A stretch of 64,000 bases of DNA from Bin25 sp965221765 (lineage in GTDB: Bacteria > Bacteroidota > Bacteroidia > Flavobacteriales > Flavobacteriaceae). Below the pieces are notes generated by a model. That model saw only the letters and a program-made list of their open reading frames with translations, was not told where the DNA came from and searched no databases. This document shows positions 1 to 11,300 of the stretch, in pieces. The position numbers were made by a program, and so were the translations under genes. The stretch spans positions 1,302,001 to 1,366,000 of the forward strand of contig OZ244911.1 of the NCBI GenBank assembly GCA_965221765.1, read 5' to 3'. Position 1 is the first letter of the stretch. The number at the start of each line of letters is the position of its first letter.

Positions 1-174
1 AAATAACTAACAAACCTTAAAAGACGGTATGTTTATTTAAATGAATTATTCTATACATTTGATACTGAACCTAAAAAATAACTAACAAACCTTAAAAGAC
101 GGTATGTTTATTTAAATGAATTATTCTATACATTTGATACTGAACCTAAAAAATAACTAACAAACCTTAAAAGA
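1..174. repeat. 75-bp tandem repeat upstream of susC, two full units plus a 24-bp partial
   Basis: Units 1-75 and 76-150 read as identical, and a third begins at 151 and diverges after 174, six bases before the susC start codon. The array touches the window edge, so more units may lie upstream. Each full unit contains one Bacteroidota -7-like motif, so the repeat multiplies a promoter rather than coding sequence. No reading frame of note runs through it. Confidence 0.95.
54..136 (+). promoter_or_regulatory. duplicated TAnnTTTG promoter motifs
   Basis: TACATTTG occurs at 54-61 and again at 129-136, once per 75-bp unit, and matches the Bacteroidota -7 consensus TAnnTTTG. The second copy lies about 43 bases before the susC ATG. 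No convincing -33 TTTG box stands at the expected spacing, so promoter function is inferred from the -7 match and position. Confidence 0.5.
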
Positions 175-179
175 ATTGT

Positions 180-3100
180 ATGATAGAAAGTACTTTTAGT
201 TTGAGGCGACTGAAGAAAGTATTTCCCTCATTGGAACACAATGATGTCACAAAAAAAGTTTTTTTGCACTTGTGTGCCGCCGTTATGATGCTGTGGGGAA
301 CCCCTTTCTTTGCCTCGTTTCCTAGCGCAAGGGAAGTTTCGGTCATCGCTGAAACTTCTACCCCCCCTATTTTTCAGCAAGAAATAACGGGGACAGTCAC
401 GGACGGTTCTGGCATCCCATTACCAGGTGTTTCCATTGTTATTGAGGGAACCACTCAAGGGACTCAAACAGATTTTGATGGAAATTACAGCATTTATGCT
501 CCACAAGGAGCCGTATTAGTATTTTCCTATATAGGGATGTTGACTCAAGAAATTGTTGTTGACGGAGACACCATTAATGTGACATTGCAAGAAGATCAAG
601 AAGCACTTGAAGAAGTCGTTGTGGTTAGCTTTGGCACCCAAAAAAAATCAAATGTAATTTCTTCAGTAAGTTCGATTGAACCCGAAGAATTACTGATTCC
701 TTCAAGTAATTTAACGGCTGTTCTTTCGGGAAGGATACCTGGTTTAATCTCATACCAAAGGAGTGGAGAACCAGGCGCTGACAATGCTGAGTTTTTCATT
801 CGAGGAATAACTTCTTTTGGAGCTGGAGGAAATAATCCATTGATATTGATTGATGGTACTGAGTTGACCGCCGATGATCTTTCAAGAGTTCATCCCGATG
901 ACATTGCAACGTTTTCTATCTTGAAGGATGCCTCAGCAACTGCTCTGTACGGTGCGCGTGGCGCCAATGGAGTGGTATATGTGACCACCAAAGAAGGCTT
1001 TGAAGGCCCATTGCGTGTTTCGATTAGATCTGAAATATCATCATCTAGCCCAACTGATGAAGTGGAAGTAGCGGATCCAGTGACTTATATGGAATTGTAT
1101 AATGAGGCTATAAGAACTCGTGATCCTCTTGAACCCGTTCCGTTTAGTCAAGAAAAAATAGATCAAACTAGATTGGGAGCAAACCCATTAATCTACCCCG
1201 CTATTGATTGGCGAGAATCCTTATTTAAAGATCAAGCAATTAATAGTCGAGTAAATCTTACCTTGAGAGGAGGGGGGGCTGTTGCTCGATATTATGTTTC
1301 AGCTGCGTTTTCTCGTGATAATGGGATTCTTGAAGTACCTGAGCGTAGTAATTTTAATAATAATATTGATTTGAGGAAAACCCAACTAAGATCAAATATC
1401 AACATAAATTTAACAAAGACTACTGATTTGAAACTTGGATTCAATTCTGTGTTTGATGATTATAACGGACCAAGACTCAGTGGTTCAGAAATGTACGTTC
1501 GATCTCTCAAAACAAGTCCCGTTTTGTTTCCACCATTCTATGAACCTGATCAAGACAATGAATTCACTCGGCATATTCTGTTCGGAAATGATAGAGTCTT
1601 TGGTTCTGAAAATGTATTTTATTTCAATCCATACGCAGAATTAGTTAGTGGATATCAAGAAAGAGAAGAATCAAGAGTTTTAGCACAAGTTGAATTAAAT
1701 CAAGATTTATCTATGTTAACAGAAGGTCTGTCAGCTAAAATTATTGTGAATGCAAACAGAAACTCTTTTTATAGGATTTCAAGACGCTATTTGCCATTTT
1801 GGTATCGTGCAAGCGTAAACCCGCGTAGTGGAGAAAATTTTTTAGAACCACTGAATCCTGAAGAAGGAAGAGAAACTTTGATTGATATACAATCTAATGA
1901 TTTACAAACATCTACTGAATCTAGCACTTATTTTGAGGCTAGATTGAGTTATTTAAAAAATTTCAATGAAAAGCATGATGTAACCGGTCTTTTGGTATTC
2001 ACCCAAAATGAACGGATATCATCTCAGTTATTGGAAAGTAGTATTGAAGCGTCATTGCCGTTTAGAAATAGAGGGATTTCGGGACGTTTTACCTACGGAT
2101 TCAGAGAGACGTATTTTACAGAATTTAATTTTGGATTTAACGGTTCGGAGCGTTTTTCTGTTTCAGAACGTTGGGGATTTTTCCCATCGGTGGCTTTAGG
2201 ATGGATTGTTTCAAATGAATCCTTTCTAGAAGATAGTAAAGTGATTGACAACTTTAAGCTTAAAGCGAGTTATGGTTCAGTTGGAAATGATCAAATTGGG
2301 GATGAGAGTGATCGATTTTTTTACCTATCAAGAGTTAATGCAGTTGATAATTCAAGAGGATTTTTAACAGGAAATGAATACGACACCTTTATTAGTGGAG
2401 TTTCGATATCAAGGTATAGTAATGATCAGATTACTTGGGAAACCGGAGATAAATTAAATCTTGGAATAGAAATGGGATTGTTAAGATCCCTCACCCTTGA
2501 GTTAGATGTATTCTCAGAGACTAGAAAAGATATTTTAGCCACAAGAATTATTCCAGCCAATTTGGGATTACAATCTCAAGTAAGAGCAAACATTGGTAGA
2601 GCTCGCGGTTATGGAATAGATGGCACTATCGTTTTCCAAAAGAGTTTTTCTAATGATTTTTTTATTGAATCTCGTAGTAATTTCACATTTGCAAGAAGTG
2701 AAATCACTAAAGTAGAAGAACCTAATTTTTCTAACTCTCCATGGAGATCAAGTATTGGGCAATCCATTGGTCAACAGTTCGGATATGTCGCTGAAAGATT
2801 GTTTGTGGATGACGATGAAGTTTTGAACTCTCCTCAGCAATTTGGAGAATATTCTGGAGGAGATATTAAGTATAAAGACATTGATGATAATGGTATCATT
2901 AATGATTTGGATAGAGTTCCCATTGGAAATCCTACTACGCCAGAAATCAATTATGGTTTTGGATTTTCTATCGGCTATAAGTTGTTCGACTTTTCAGTGT
3001 TTTTCCAGGGTTCTGCAAATTCAACATTTTGGATAAATTCAGCACAGTCGGCTCCTTTTATTGATGATCCTAATGTTCCGGGAATTTCAAGAAACCAGTT

Positions 3101-3446
3101 ATTAAAAGTTTGGGCAGATGATTATTGGAGCGAGCAAAACAGAAATATATATGCGCGATGGCCTAGGCTAGGTGCATATCAGAGTTTTCTTGAAAACAAT
3201 ACCCTGCGTAATACTTGGTTTATGGAAGACGGTTCTTTTTTACGCTTAAAAAGTGCGGAAATCGGATTCAATTTGCCAGAAAGACTACTGAATAATTTGG
3301 AGATAGAAAGATTCAGAATCTATTTAAGTGGCATTAACATCCTAACATTTAGTAAATTTAAATTGTGGGATCCTGAACTTGCAGGTAACGGTCTAGGCTA
3401 TCCCATCCAAAGGGTAGTTAACTTGGGTATCAATATAGATGTTTAA
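180..3446 (+). CDS. SusC/RagA-family TonB-dependent outer-membrane transporter (locus 1)
   Basis: A 1088-residue SusC-type porin, expected to import an oligosaccharide across the outer membrane using TonB energy while SusD covers it as a lid. Residues 1-24 form an unusual charged extension before the hydrophobic export signal (about 25-48). A carboxypeptidase-D-like regulatory domain follows (about 68-130, with the typical GNYSI end), then the plug (about 145-265, motifs NPLILIDG, ILKDASATALYGARGANGVV) and a 22-strand-type barrel ending in GINIDV. The length is normal for the family. It overlaps the susD reading frame slightly, as in most SusCD pairs. Runs of 7 C (361-367) and 7 G (1272-1278) lie inside the gene and the frame is intact through both. 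The substrate cannot be read from sequence. Confidence 0.96.
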   Translation: MIESTFSLRRLKKVFPSLEHNDVTKKVFLHLCAAVMMLWGTPFFASFPSAREVSVIAETSTPPIFQQEITGTVTDGSGIPLPGVSIVIEGTTQGTQTDFDGNYSIYAPQGAVLVFSYIGMLTQEIVVDGDTINVTLQEDQEALEEVVVVSFGTQKKSNVISSVSSIEPEELLIPSSNLTAVLSGRIPGLISYQRSGEPGADNAEFFIRGITSFGAGGNNPLILIDGTELTADDLSRVHPDDIATFSILKDASATALYGARGANGVVYVTTKEGFEGPLRVSIRSEISSSSPTDEVEVADPVTYMELYNEAIRTRDPLEPVPFSQEKIDQTRLGANPLIYPAIDWRESLFKDQAINSRVNLTLRGGGAVARYYVSAAFSRDNGILEVPERSNFNNNIDLRKTQLRSNININLTKTTDLKLGFNSVFDDYNGPRLSGSEMYVRSLKTSPVLFPPFYEPDQDNEFTRHILFGNDRVFGSENVFYFNPYAELVSGYQEREESRVLAQVELNQDLSMLTEGLSAKIIVNANRNSFYRISRRYLPFWYRASVNPRSGENFLEPLNPEEGRETLIDIQSNDLQTSTESSTYFEARLSYLKNFNEKHDVTGLLVFTQNERISSQLLESSIEASLPFRNRGISGRFTYGFRETYFTEFNFGFNGSERFSVSERWGFFPSVALGWIVSNESFLEDSKVIDNFKLKASYGSVGNDQIGDESDRFFYLSRVNAVDNSRGFLTGNEYDTFISGVSISRYSNDQITWETGDKLNLGIEMGLLRSLTLELDVFSETRKDILATRIIPANLGLQSQVRANIGRARGYGIDGTIVFQKSFSNDFFIESRSNFTFARSEITKVEEPNFSNSPWRSSIGQSIGQQFGYVAERLFVDDDEVLNSPQQFGEYSGGDIKYKDIDDNGIINDLDRVPIGNPTTPEINYGFGFSIGYKLFDFSVFFQGSANSTFWINSAQSAPFIDDPNVPGISRNQLLKVWADDYWSEQNRNIYARWPRLGAYQSFLENNTLRNTWFMEDGSFLRLKSAEIGFNLPERLLNNLEIERFRIYLSGINILTFSKFKLWDPELAGNGLGYPIQRVVNLGINIDV

Positions 3447-3456
3447 TTTTTTGATC

Positions 3457-5349
3457 ATGAAAAAAAAATACAAACTAGTTCTTCTTATTAGTTGTTTCTA
3501 TCTTATTTCTTGTGAGGACTATCTCGATGTTGTACCGGACAATGTAACAACTATCGAAGATTTGTTCTACAATAGAGCTTCTGCAGAGAGATATTTAGCC
3601 ACGTGCTATTCGTTTTTACCGGCTGCAGGGGATAGGGGGAGTGATCTAGCCATTTTGTCGGGAGATGAAGTTGTAATCCCGCCAGTTTACAATCAATGGT
3701 GGGGAGTTGAAATACAAAAGGGACTACAAAGTGCACAAAATCCGCGTTTTGATCGGTGGAGTGGTAATGATGGATTTTACAATGCCATTAGGCTTTGTAA
3801 TGAGTTTTTAGAAAACATACAAGAAGTTCGTGATATAGAAGAGTTTGAACGGGAGCAATGGATTGGGGAAGTTACTTTTTTGAAAGGCTATTATCACTTT
3901 CTCTTATTGCGAATGTATGGACCCATTGTTATCAATAGAGAAAATTTACATGTGTCAGCTGATACAGAGGTCATTGCCCCATTTAGAGATTTGGTTGATG
4001 ATGCTTTTGACTATATAGTCACGCTAATGGATGAGGCAATAACCATCCTTCCTGAAATGATTGATCCAAGCCAGTACGGTCGCATTACCAAACCAGTTGC
4101 TACAGCGATAAAAGCAAAAATTTTGGTCACAGCAGCAAGTCCTTTTTTCAATGGAAATCCAATCTATGTGGACTTTCTAAATCATGAAGGAACTCCTTTT
4201 TTCAATCAAAACTTTGATCCTACTAAATGGGATAAAGCGGTAGAAGCTTGTAAACAAGCCATTGATTTGAATGAGCAATTAGGTTTGAAACTATATGACA
4301 CTGATAATTATAAGCCTCGTCAACCCCAAGCTGAAATTACATTGCTTAAAGCGGGATTAAGAGGAAGAGTGACTGATGAATGGAATGAAGAGCTAATATG
4401 GGGGTCGCTGCCTGGTGGGCGTGCGATTCAACGAGAATCAATGCCGAAATTATTTTTTCATCTCCGCAATCCTGTCGCATCGAATCGAGGAGTAACACTA
4501 CGAATTGCTGAACTATTTTATACTAAAAATGGAGTTCCAATCGAAGAAGATACTCAATGGGGATATGATTCTAGGTATGCTTTAAGAGAAGCTACAGAAG
4601 AGGATAAATATTTTGTTCAACCAGGGCAAACAACTCCGAATTTACATTACGATAGAGAGCCAAGGTTTTATGCGGACTTAGCATTTGATAGAGGGACATG
4701 GTTTGGAAATGGAAGAGAAAACACGGATGATGCTTGGTATGTCAATGGGCGATTCAATGAATATGGGACTAGAACGGAACAATGGGCATTTTCACCGTCG
4801 GGAAACTTTCCGAAAAAACTAGTCAACATCAAATCAACTGTAAATAGCGAAGGGACTAATTTTAGTGATATTCGATATCCATTTCCTAGAATGCGAATGT
4901 CAGATTTATACTTATTGTACGCTGAAGCCTTGAATGAATCTAAAGAATCACCAGATGATGAAGTTTATGAATATGTTGATCGTATTCGTAAAAGAGCCGG
5001 GCTCAACGGTGTGGTTGAAAGTTGGAATAACTACTCAGTGAATCCCGATAAACCCTCAACCAAAAGCGGTATGAGAGATATTATACGTCAAGAAAGGCTT
5101 ATTGAGTTGGCTTTTGAAGGACATCGTTTTTGGGATTTAAGACGTTGGTTATTAGCACAGGAAATGATGAATATTCCAATCAGAGGTTGGAATGTTGCTG
5201 CAGAAAGTGCTGCACCTGAAGATTACTATCAAGTTAAAGTAATCGTTACAGATAGACTATCTCGATTTGAAGAAAAAGACTATCTCTGGCCGATTCGACT
5301 AAGAGAAATTCTCAATACTCCTTCGTTGGTTCAAAATCCAGGTTGGTGA
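3457..5349 (+). CDS. SusD/RagB-family glycan-binding lipoprotein (locus 1)
   Basis: Surface lipoprotein partner of the preceding SusC. I choose the ATG at 3457 over an in-frame one at 3439 because it gives a standard lipoprotein signal (MKKKYK, hydrophobic core, LISC with the lipid-bearing Cys at residue 19); the upstream start only adds MFNFLI. The mature protein begins CEDYLDVVP, typical of SusD, and the conserved C-terminal signature FEGHRFWDLRRW is present near residue 550. The 630-residue length is within the family range. TPR-like helices are expected from the family but were not resolved here. It is translationally coupled to susC and followed closely by two further surface lipoproteins. 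Confidence 0.95.
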   Translation: MKKKYKLVLLISCFYLISCEDYLDVVPDNVTTIEDLFYNRASAERYLATCYSFLPAAGDRGSDLAILSGDEVVIPPVYNQWWGVEIQKGLQSAQNPRFDRWSGNDGFYNAIRLCNEFLENIQEVRDIEEFEREQWIGEVTFLKGYYHFLLLRMYGPIVINRENLHVSADTEVIAPFRDLVDDAFDYIVTLMDEAITILPEMIDPSQYGRITKPVATAIKAKILVTAASPFFNGNPIYVDFLNHEGTPFFNQNFDPTKWDKAVEACKQAIDLNEQLGLKLYDTDNYKPRQPQAEITLLKAGLRGRVTDEWNEELIWGSLPGGRAIQRESMPKLFFHLRNPVASNRGVTLRIAELFYTKNGVPIEEDTQWGYDSRYALREATEEDKYFVQPGQTTPNLHYDREPRFYADLAFDRGTWFGNGRENTDDAWYVNGRFNEYGTRTEQWAFSPSGNFPKKLVNIKSTVNSEGTNFSDIRYPFPRMRMSDLYLLYAEALNESKESPDDEVYEYVDRIRKRAGLNGVVESWNNYSVNPDKPSTKSGMRDIIRQERLIELAFEGHRFWDLRRWLLAQEMMNIPIRGWNVAAESAAPEDYYQVKVIVTDRLSRFEEKDYLWPIRLREILNTPSLVQNPGW

Positions 5350-5432
5350 TGTTTATCAAATTCATGTTTAAAATGAGAAATTCTTTAGTACACATTAATC
5401 ACAAAAAAGTAAGTAATTCATCTTTTATAAAA

Positions 5433-6641
5433 ATGATAAGTGTAAAAAACAAATATATCTATCTCTTCTTGCTCAGTATTCTACTATTAGGCTGTCAAGA
5501 AGAAGAAAGAGTAATTTTTAAAGCAGATGATCAAGTTCCTCAACCTATAGAAAACTTAAGATGGATTCCAACAAATGGAGGGTTTGACATTTCCTACGAC
5601 CTTCCTCCGGGAAAAGATATATTATATGTGGTGGCTGAGTATACCGATAATAAGGGTCAAAAAGCAGAAGTAAGGACGTCTACTTTTAATAACAAGATTG
5701 CCATAAGAGGTTTTGGAGATACCGGAGCTAAAACGGTTGAAGTTTTTACGGTAGATCGAGCCAAAAACAAATCGATCCCAACACGTTTTACGGCTGAGCC
5801 ATTGACTCCAGTGGTAGAAGTAGTTGCAAAAACCATTTCAATATTGCCAACTTTTGGAGGGGTTTCGGTAACATGGCTTAATGAAACAGAATTACCTATT
5901 GTTCTTGATGTCTATGCTGAAAATGAAGATGGTGAACTAGAAATCGTTGAAGTATTATACAGTGAAAATATAGAGGAAAAGTTTACTCTGAGAGGACGAG
6001 AAAGTACACCACAAAAATTTAGATTAGTGGTTAAGGATCGATATGAAAATCAATCGTCAGAAGTTGTTCCAAATACTCCCGACCAAACCCTAACGCCTTT
6101 TACTGAAGATAAATTAGACAAATCCTTATTCAGTCAAGTTGTATTGGATAATGATGATAAATGGGATGCTTGGGGATCAAATTTTGGTAGAATTTACAAC
6201 GATAACTATAGTGCTGAAGATTGGGCACACACCCAAGGCGACAGACCTAGACCTTCTATTTTAAGCTTAGATTTAGGGGTTGAAGTGGAGTTGAGTCGAT
6301 TTAAACTCTATCAAAGAGGTGGGAATTGGGGATTTAGGCATGCTAATCCAAAAACGTATACATTGTATGGTAGTTTGACAATTCCTGGACAGGATGGTAA
6401 TTTGGATGATTGGATTAAAATAAGAGATTGTGAATCCATTAAACCTTCAGGATTGCCAGTGGGAACACTTTCCAATGAAGATAGACAAGCGATACTCAAT
6501 GGCGATGAATTTGAAATTGAAGAGTTAGTTAGGGTTAGATACATACGACTTGCATTTCACACGTCTTGGGGAGGTAATAATGCGACCCACCTAATTGAAT
6601 TAGATTTTTGGGGAAAAGTTTATGAATTAACAACAGATTGA
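5433..6641 (+). CDS. DUF4959/DUF5000-like surface lipoprotein, discoidin-type C-terminus
   Basis: Predicted outer-membrane lipoprotein of the SusE-position type. The open frame extends back to 5343, overlapping the susD stop, but only the ATG at 5433 gives a compact signal peptide (MISVKNKYIYLFLLSILLLGC). The N-terminal half contains two fibronectin-like repeats with patterns such as PIENLRWIPTNGGFDISYDL. The C-terminal third (about residue 240 onward) resembles an F5/8 type C (DUF5000) domain, with LSLDLGVEVELSRFKLYQR and a closing VRYIRLAFHTSWGG. Such proteins sit next to SusCD pairs and probably bind glycan. The specificity is unknown and the domain names are assigned from memory of family patterns, not a search. 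Confidence 0.8.
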   Translation: MISVKNKYIYLFLLSILLLGCQEEERVIFKADDQVPQPIENLRWIPTNGGFDISYDLPPGKDILYVVAEYTDNKGQKAEVRTSTFNNKIAIRGFGDTGAKTVEVFTVDRAKNKSIPTRFTAEPLTPVVEVVAKTISILPTFGGVSVTWLNETELPIVLDVYAENEDGELEIVEVLYSENIEEKFTLRGRESTPQKFRLVVKDRYENQSSEVVPNTPDQTLTPFTEDKLDKSLFSQVVLDNDDKWDAWGSNFGRIYNDNYSAEDWAHTQGDRPRPSILSLDLGVEVELSRFKLYQRGGNWGFRHANPKTYTLYGSLTIPGQDGNLDDWIKIRDCESIKPSGLPVGTLSNEDRQAILNGDEFEIEELVRVRYIRLAFHTSWGGNNATHLIELDFWGKVYELTTD

Positions 6642-6642
6642 G

Positions 6643-8154
6643 ATGAGAACAATGAATAATATTTTTAGCATAATTTTTGTTTTCATTGTTGGTTTAAGCA
6701 CGTTGTCTTGTGTTAAAACCATTGATAAACACGAACATTATTTATTGGAGGGCGAAACCCTTTATACAACAAAACCACATGACATAAGAAGTTTTGTTGG
6801 AAGAGATCGAGTCAAACTCGTTCCTTACGTTCGAAATGCTTTTTCTGTTTCCGAGTTCGTGGTGGAATGGGAAGATCAATCCAAAGTGTTTCCATTTCAG
6901 AAATCAAATGAAGAAATTGATAGTATGGAACTAATTATTGATGGATTGCAAGAAAAACTACATACATTTAATGTGTTTACTAGAGATGCTCAAGGCAATG
7001 AGTCTATAAAAGTTTTAGCTCTTGTCAGTTCTTTTGGAGAAGGTTATCGCTCTAATTTAGTTCCAAGAAGAATTCAAAGCATGGTTCATGATGGAACCAA
7101 TGGAACTGTTAATTGGACAAAAGCGGATGATTTTGAAAGAGGCTCTCAAGTGAAATACATCAACAACGAAAATCAAGAAGTCATTGTGGATGTTGATAAA
7201 GAATCTGTTCAAGTTATTCTTGAAAATCAAAAGCTGGATGCGAAAGTAGAATACAGATCGTTTTATGTTCCATTACCGATAAACCAGTACGGTCAAGAAA
7301 CATCAATCGATAAATTTGAATCCGACTGGGCCTCAACGGAATTACCCAAAGAAATGATTTCTATTTTAAATTCCATTGAAGTAACGCCCATTACTGAAGG
7401 AATTAGTTTGGGATGGGACAATGAATCGGCTTTGAATGTTCAAGTATCGATTGATTATACCTTAACTGCAAATGATGGAACAACCACTCAAGCAAGTCAG
7501 AAATCTAATTTTACAGCGGATACCAATGACTCATTTGATTTCATAGGGTTGTCCTCAGGGGAACAAGAAATTGCCATTAAAGTTTCAAACCAGTTAGGAA
7601 TCGCCCTTTCAAAAAAGACAACAGTCACCCCAATATCCATCACTCTATTGGAATCGAAGGAAATTAAAGTCGTCGCTCTTCCAACTGATGAGCCCGGTAC
7701 AGCATGGGGAGGATCTATTGAAAAGCTTTTAGATAACAATACTGGAGGATATTACCATACTTCTAATAGTTCGTACGAAGCATTTCCTCATCATTTCACT
7801 TTGGATTTAGGAGATAGTTATGATTTGTCAAAATTGCGCATGTATTCAAGATGGGATTGTTGTCAAGCTAGAAACCCGAGTCGTATCCAAATTTGGGGTA
7901 TTAATGATTTAGAGAATGCCGAAACCACGTTATTATCCAATGATTCCGGATGGGAAGAAGAGGCAAAGTCTAAAGGATGGTCTCTATTGGTTGATGAAGA
8001 ACCTGATGCGAGTTGGAATGGTAAAAAAGGATTTTATGACGTGTACATACCAAAAGAAGCTGCAGATTCTAGATATATTCGATTGAGAATCCTTTCGAAT
8101 TTTGCTCAAAATGCGGATACGGCGTTGTCAGAAATCCAAATATATAGGTTTTAG
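6643..8154 (+). CDS. DUF4998-like surface lipoprotein with F5/8 type C-like domain
   Basis: It starts one base after the preceding stop (ATG at 6643, or an in-frame ATG at 6652 preceding NNIF), so it is very likely co-transcribed. The signal is MNNIFSIIFVFIVGLSTLSC. The first about 190 residues match the DUF4998 pattern (HYLLEGETLYTTKPHD followed by RDRVKLVPYVRNAF). A second sandwich follows, and a discoidin-like domain closes the protein (FTLDLGDSYDLSKLRMYSR to SRYIRLRILSNF). The family usually stands next to a DUF5000 lipoprotein in SusCD loci, exactly as here. A role in surface glycan capture is inferred; no catalytic motif is visible. Confidence 0.82.
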   Translation: MRTMNNIFSIIFVFIVGLSTLSCVKTIDKHEHYLLEGETLYTTKPHDIRSFVGRDRVKLVPYVRNAFSVSEFVVEWEDQSKVFPFQKSNEEIDSMELIIDGLQEKLHTFNVFTRDAQGNESIKVLALVSSFGEGYRSNLVPRRIQSMVHDGTNGTVNWTKADDFERGSQVKYINNENQEVIVDVDKESVQVILENQKLDAKVEYRSFYVPLPINQYGQETSIDKFESDWASTELPKEMISILNSIEVTPITEGISLGWDNESALNVQVSIDYTLTANDGTTTQASQKSNFTADTNDSFDFIGLSSGEQEIAIKVSNQLGIALSKKTTVTPISITLLESKEIKVVALPTDEPGTAWGGSIEKLLDNNTGGYYHTSNSSYEAFPHHFTLDLGDSYDLSKLRMYSRWDCCQARNPSRIQIWGINDLENAETTLLSNDSGWEEEAKSKGWSLLVDEEPDASWNGKKGFYDVYIPKEAADSRYIRLRILSNFAQNADTALSEIQIYRF

Positions 8155-8344
8155 GGATAGATAATTTTATTTTTATGGGGTAAAATAGATGATTCTAATT
8201 GGAGTTGGAATGGAATTTAGTTCATTTTTATAGTTCTTGTCTAATTTTTGATAAGAGGCGTTATATTTTGAAAACTAAACATTGGTGGTATGCATTAGAT
8301 TTTTAGTCTATTAGAAATTTATTTTTTGAACGGTCAGTCATAAC

Positions 8345-11300
8345 ATGATTAATCAATTAAATATTTTTCGGCTTCAGGTTTTATTGTTGATTTTGACGAT
8401 TTGTATTGCTTGCCCTAACAGCAAGTTGAGTGAATTTGATGAATTAAAATCAGGGTTTATCCGACACGATGCGAAAGAAACGGGAGTGGATTTCAATAAC
8501 CAGATTATTGAAAATGATTCCATCAACCACTTGTTTCAAATGCAAATTTATAATGGAGCTGGAGTGGCCATTGGTGATATCAATAATGATGATTTACCTG
8601 ATATCTTTTTTGCAGGCAATCAGGTGGATGATAGACTCTATTTAAATAAAGGAAATTTTCAATTTGAAGATATCAGTAAAAGTGCCAATATAAATCAAAT
8701 CAATGGTTGGTCTGCTGGTGTAACCATGGTGGATATCAATGCCGATGGGCTCTTGGATATTTATGTTAGTCGGTCTGGACTTTCAATGAAATTAAAAGAT
8801 CGACAAAATATGTTGTACATCAACAATGGAGATTTGACTTTTACTGAATCTTCAAAAGAGTATGGCCTTGAGAATTATGGTTGTTCTTCTCAATCTGTTT
8901 TTTTCGATATGGATAACGATAATGATTTGGATATGTTTCAAATGAATCAACCTCCAGATCCTCGAATTGCCGATCGGTTTGGTATTGAACCATTAAAAAT
9001 TAAATTTTATACCGATAAACTTTATAAAAATGAAGGAGGTTTTTATGTTGATGTTTCAAAAGAGTTGGGAGTCGATCGGTTAGCATATGGTCTTGGACTG
9101 ACGGTATCGGATTTTAATCGAGATGGGTACATGGATATTTATGTAGCAAACGATTATGATGTTCCCGATTTTTACTATCAAAATAATGGGGATGGCACAT
9201 TTACTAATCGAATCGATCAAACGTTTAATCATATCTCTCGATTTGGAATGGGCTCGGATGCAGGAGATATCAATAATGACGGATTGACGGATTTGATGGT
9301 ATTGGATATGGCGGCTGCCGATCACTACCGTTCCAAAACAAATATGGGGGCAATGAATCCTAAAGAATTTGAAGCAATCGTAAGATTTGGGGGACACCAC
9401 CAATACATGTTTAATACCCTACAATTAAATAATGGAATGGGCATGTTTTCAGAAATCGGCCAATTTGCTGGAATTTCTAAAACTGATTGGAGTTGGGCCC
9501 CACTGATTATGGACTACGATAATGATGGTTGGAAAGATATTTATGTCACCAATGGAATAGTAAGAGATATAAGAAATAACGATTATGTTGACTATGTGAC
9601 CAAATCCCTCCATGGTGGAGAAACCAACTATTTAGACTTAGCATTAAAAGCTCCTTCCGTTCCCATTGGAAATCATATGTACAGAAATAATCAGTCATTA
9701 AAATTTTCTGAAGTAGCAACACAATGGGGTTTGGATGAACCGGCTTTTTCAACAGGGGCTGCATATGCAGATTTAGATCAGGACGGAGATTTAGATTTGG
9801 TTACTAATAATACCAATAGCTCTGCTTTTGTGTACGAAAATCTTGCTAATGGAAACTATATCCAATTGGATTTTCAAGGGCCACCGAAAAATCCATTGGG
9901 ATATGGTGTTCAAATCAATGCGTTTTATCAAAAACAGAAACAAGTTTGTGAGCATATCCCCACTAGAGGGTATTTATCATCCGTTGAACCTGGTATCCAT
10001 CTTGGTTTGGGGACCAATAGAATTATAGATAGTATACAAGTTTATTGGCCAGATGGAAACCTTCAGGTTTTGAAAAATATCAAAGCAAATAAAAAGTTGA
10101 CTTTGAATTATTTCAATTCATCAAAAAGAATTGAAATGATGGATAACGATAATTCTGATAGGATTTTTGAAGAGATTAAGCCAATCGATTATGGGATCGA
10201 CTTTATTCATGAAGAAGAAGAATATGATGATTTTAAAGAGCAAGTCCTCTTACCGTACAAACTGTCTCAAAATGGGCCCTTCATCAGTGTAGCCGATGTC
10301 AATTCAGATGGCCTTGATGATTTTTTTGTGGGAGGAGCTGCTGGTCAATCAGGACAATTATACATACAGCATTCTGGCAAATTCAGTAGAACGCTTGAAC
10401 AGCCATGGATTAAAAATTTACAAAGTGAAGATGCTGGCAGTGCTTTTTTTGATATCGATGATGATGGGGATATGGATTTATATGTTTGTAATGGTAGCAA
10501 TGAGTTTAGTAATAATTCACCTTTTCAACGCGATCATTTTTATTTAAATAATGGCGATGGAACTTTTGTTGCTGCAGATAATCGAATTCCAAAAATGATA
10601 GGACATAACCAAATAGTCCGGCCTAAAGATATTGATCTTGATGGCGACATGGATTTGTACGTAGGGGGTCGTCTAGTCAATGGACATTATCCATTTCCTG
10701 CGGATAGTTATATTTTGATTAATGAGAATGGCTATCTTAAGGAATACACGGAGGCCATAGCCCCTGAATTAAAAAAAATTGGTTTGGTCAGTGATGCTGA
10801 TTTTTGTGATATCGATGATGATGGGGATTCCGACTTGATTTTGGTTGGGGAGTGGATGCCTATTACTGTTTTTGAGAATACCAATGGCCGCTTTGTAAAA
10901 TCGGCGAAGTTTTCATTGCTCAGCAATTTGTATGGAAAATGGTGGTCTTTATCAATAGCTGATATAGATGCCGATGGTGATGTTGATTTGGTTGTCGGAA
11001 ATTTAGGTGAGAATACAAAGTTTAAAGCTACAGAGACAAATCCTTTTGTTGTTTATTCAGGAGATATTGATGCAAACGGATCCCACGATGTTATTCTTTC
11101 TCAATCTCATGATGGACGGTATCTTCCAATTCGAGGAAGAGAATGTATGAGTCATCAATTGCCCTTTATCGATGAAAAATTTAAAGACTATCATTCTTAT
11201 GCGTTATCAACGTTGGGAGAAATTTTACCTGATATCACATCTCAAAATATATTGAAAAAGAAAATCACATTGTTTAGTAGCATCATTTTGTTGAATAATC

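Noticed and set aside
1..150. CRISPR array at the window start
   Set aside because: The 75-bp units are identical throughout, with no alternating repeat and variable spacer.
361..1278. 7-C and 7-G runs inside susC as phase-variable switches
   Set aside because: Shorter than the 9-10 base tracts elsewhere, frame intact, and no alternative frame continues the protein; kept only as a remark.
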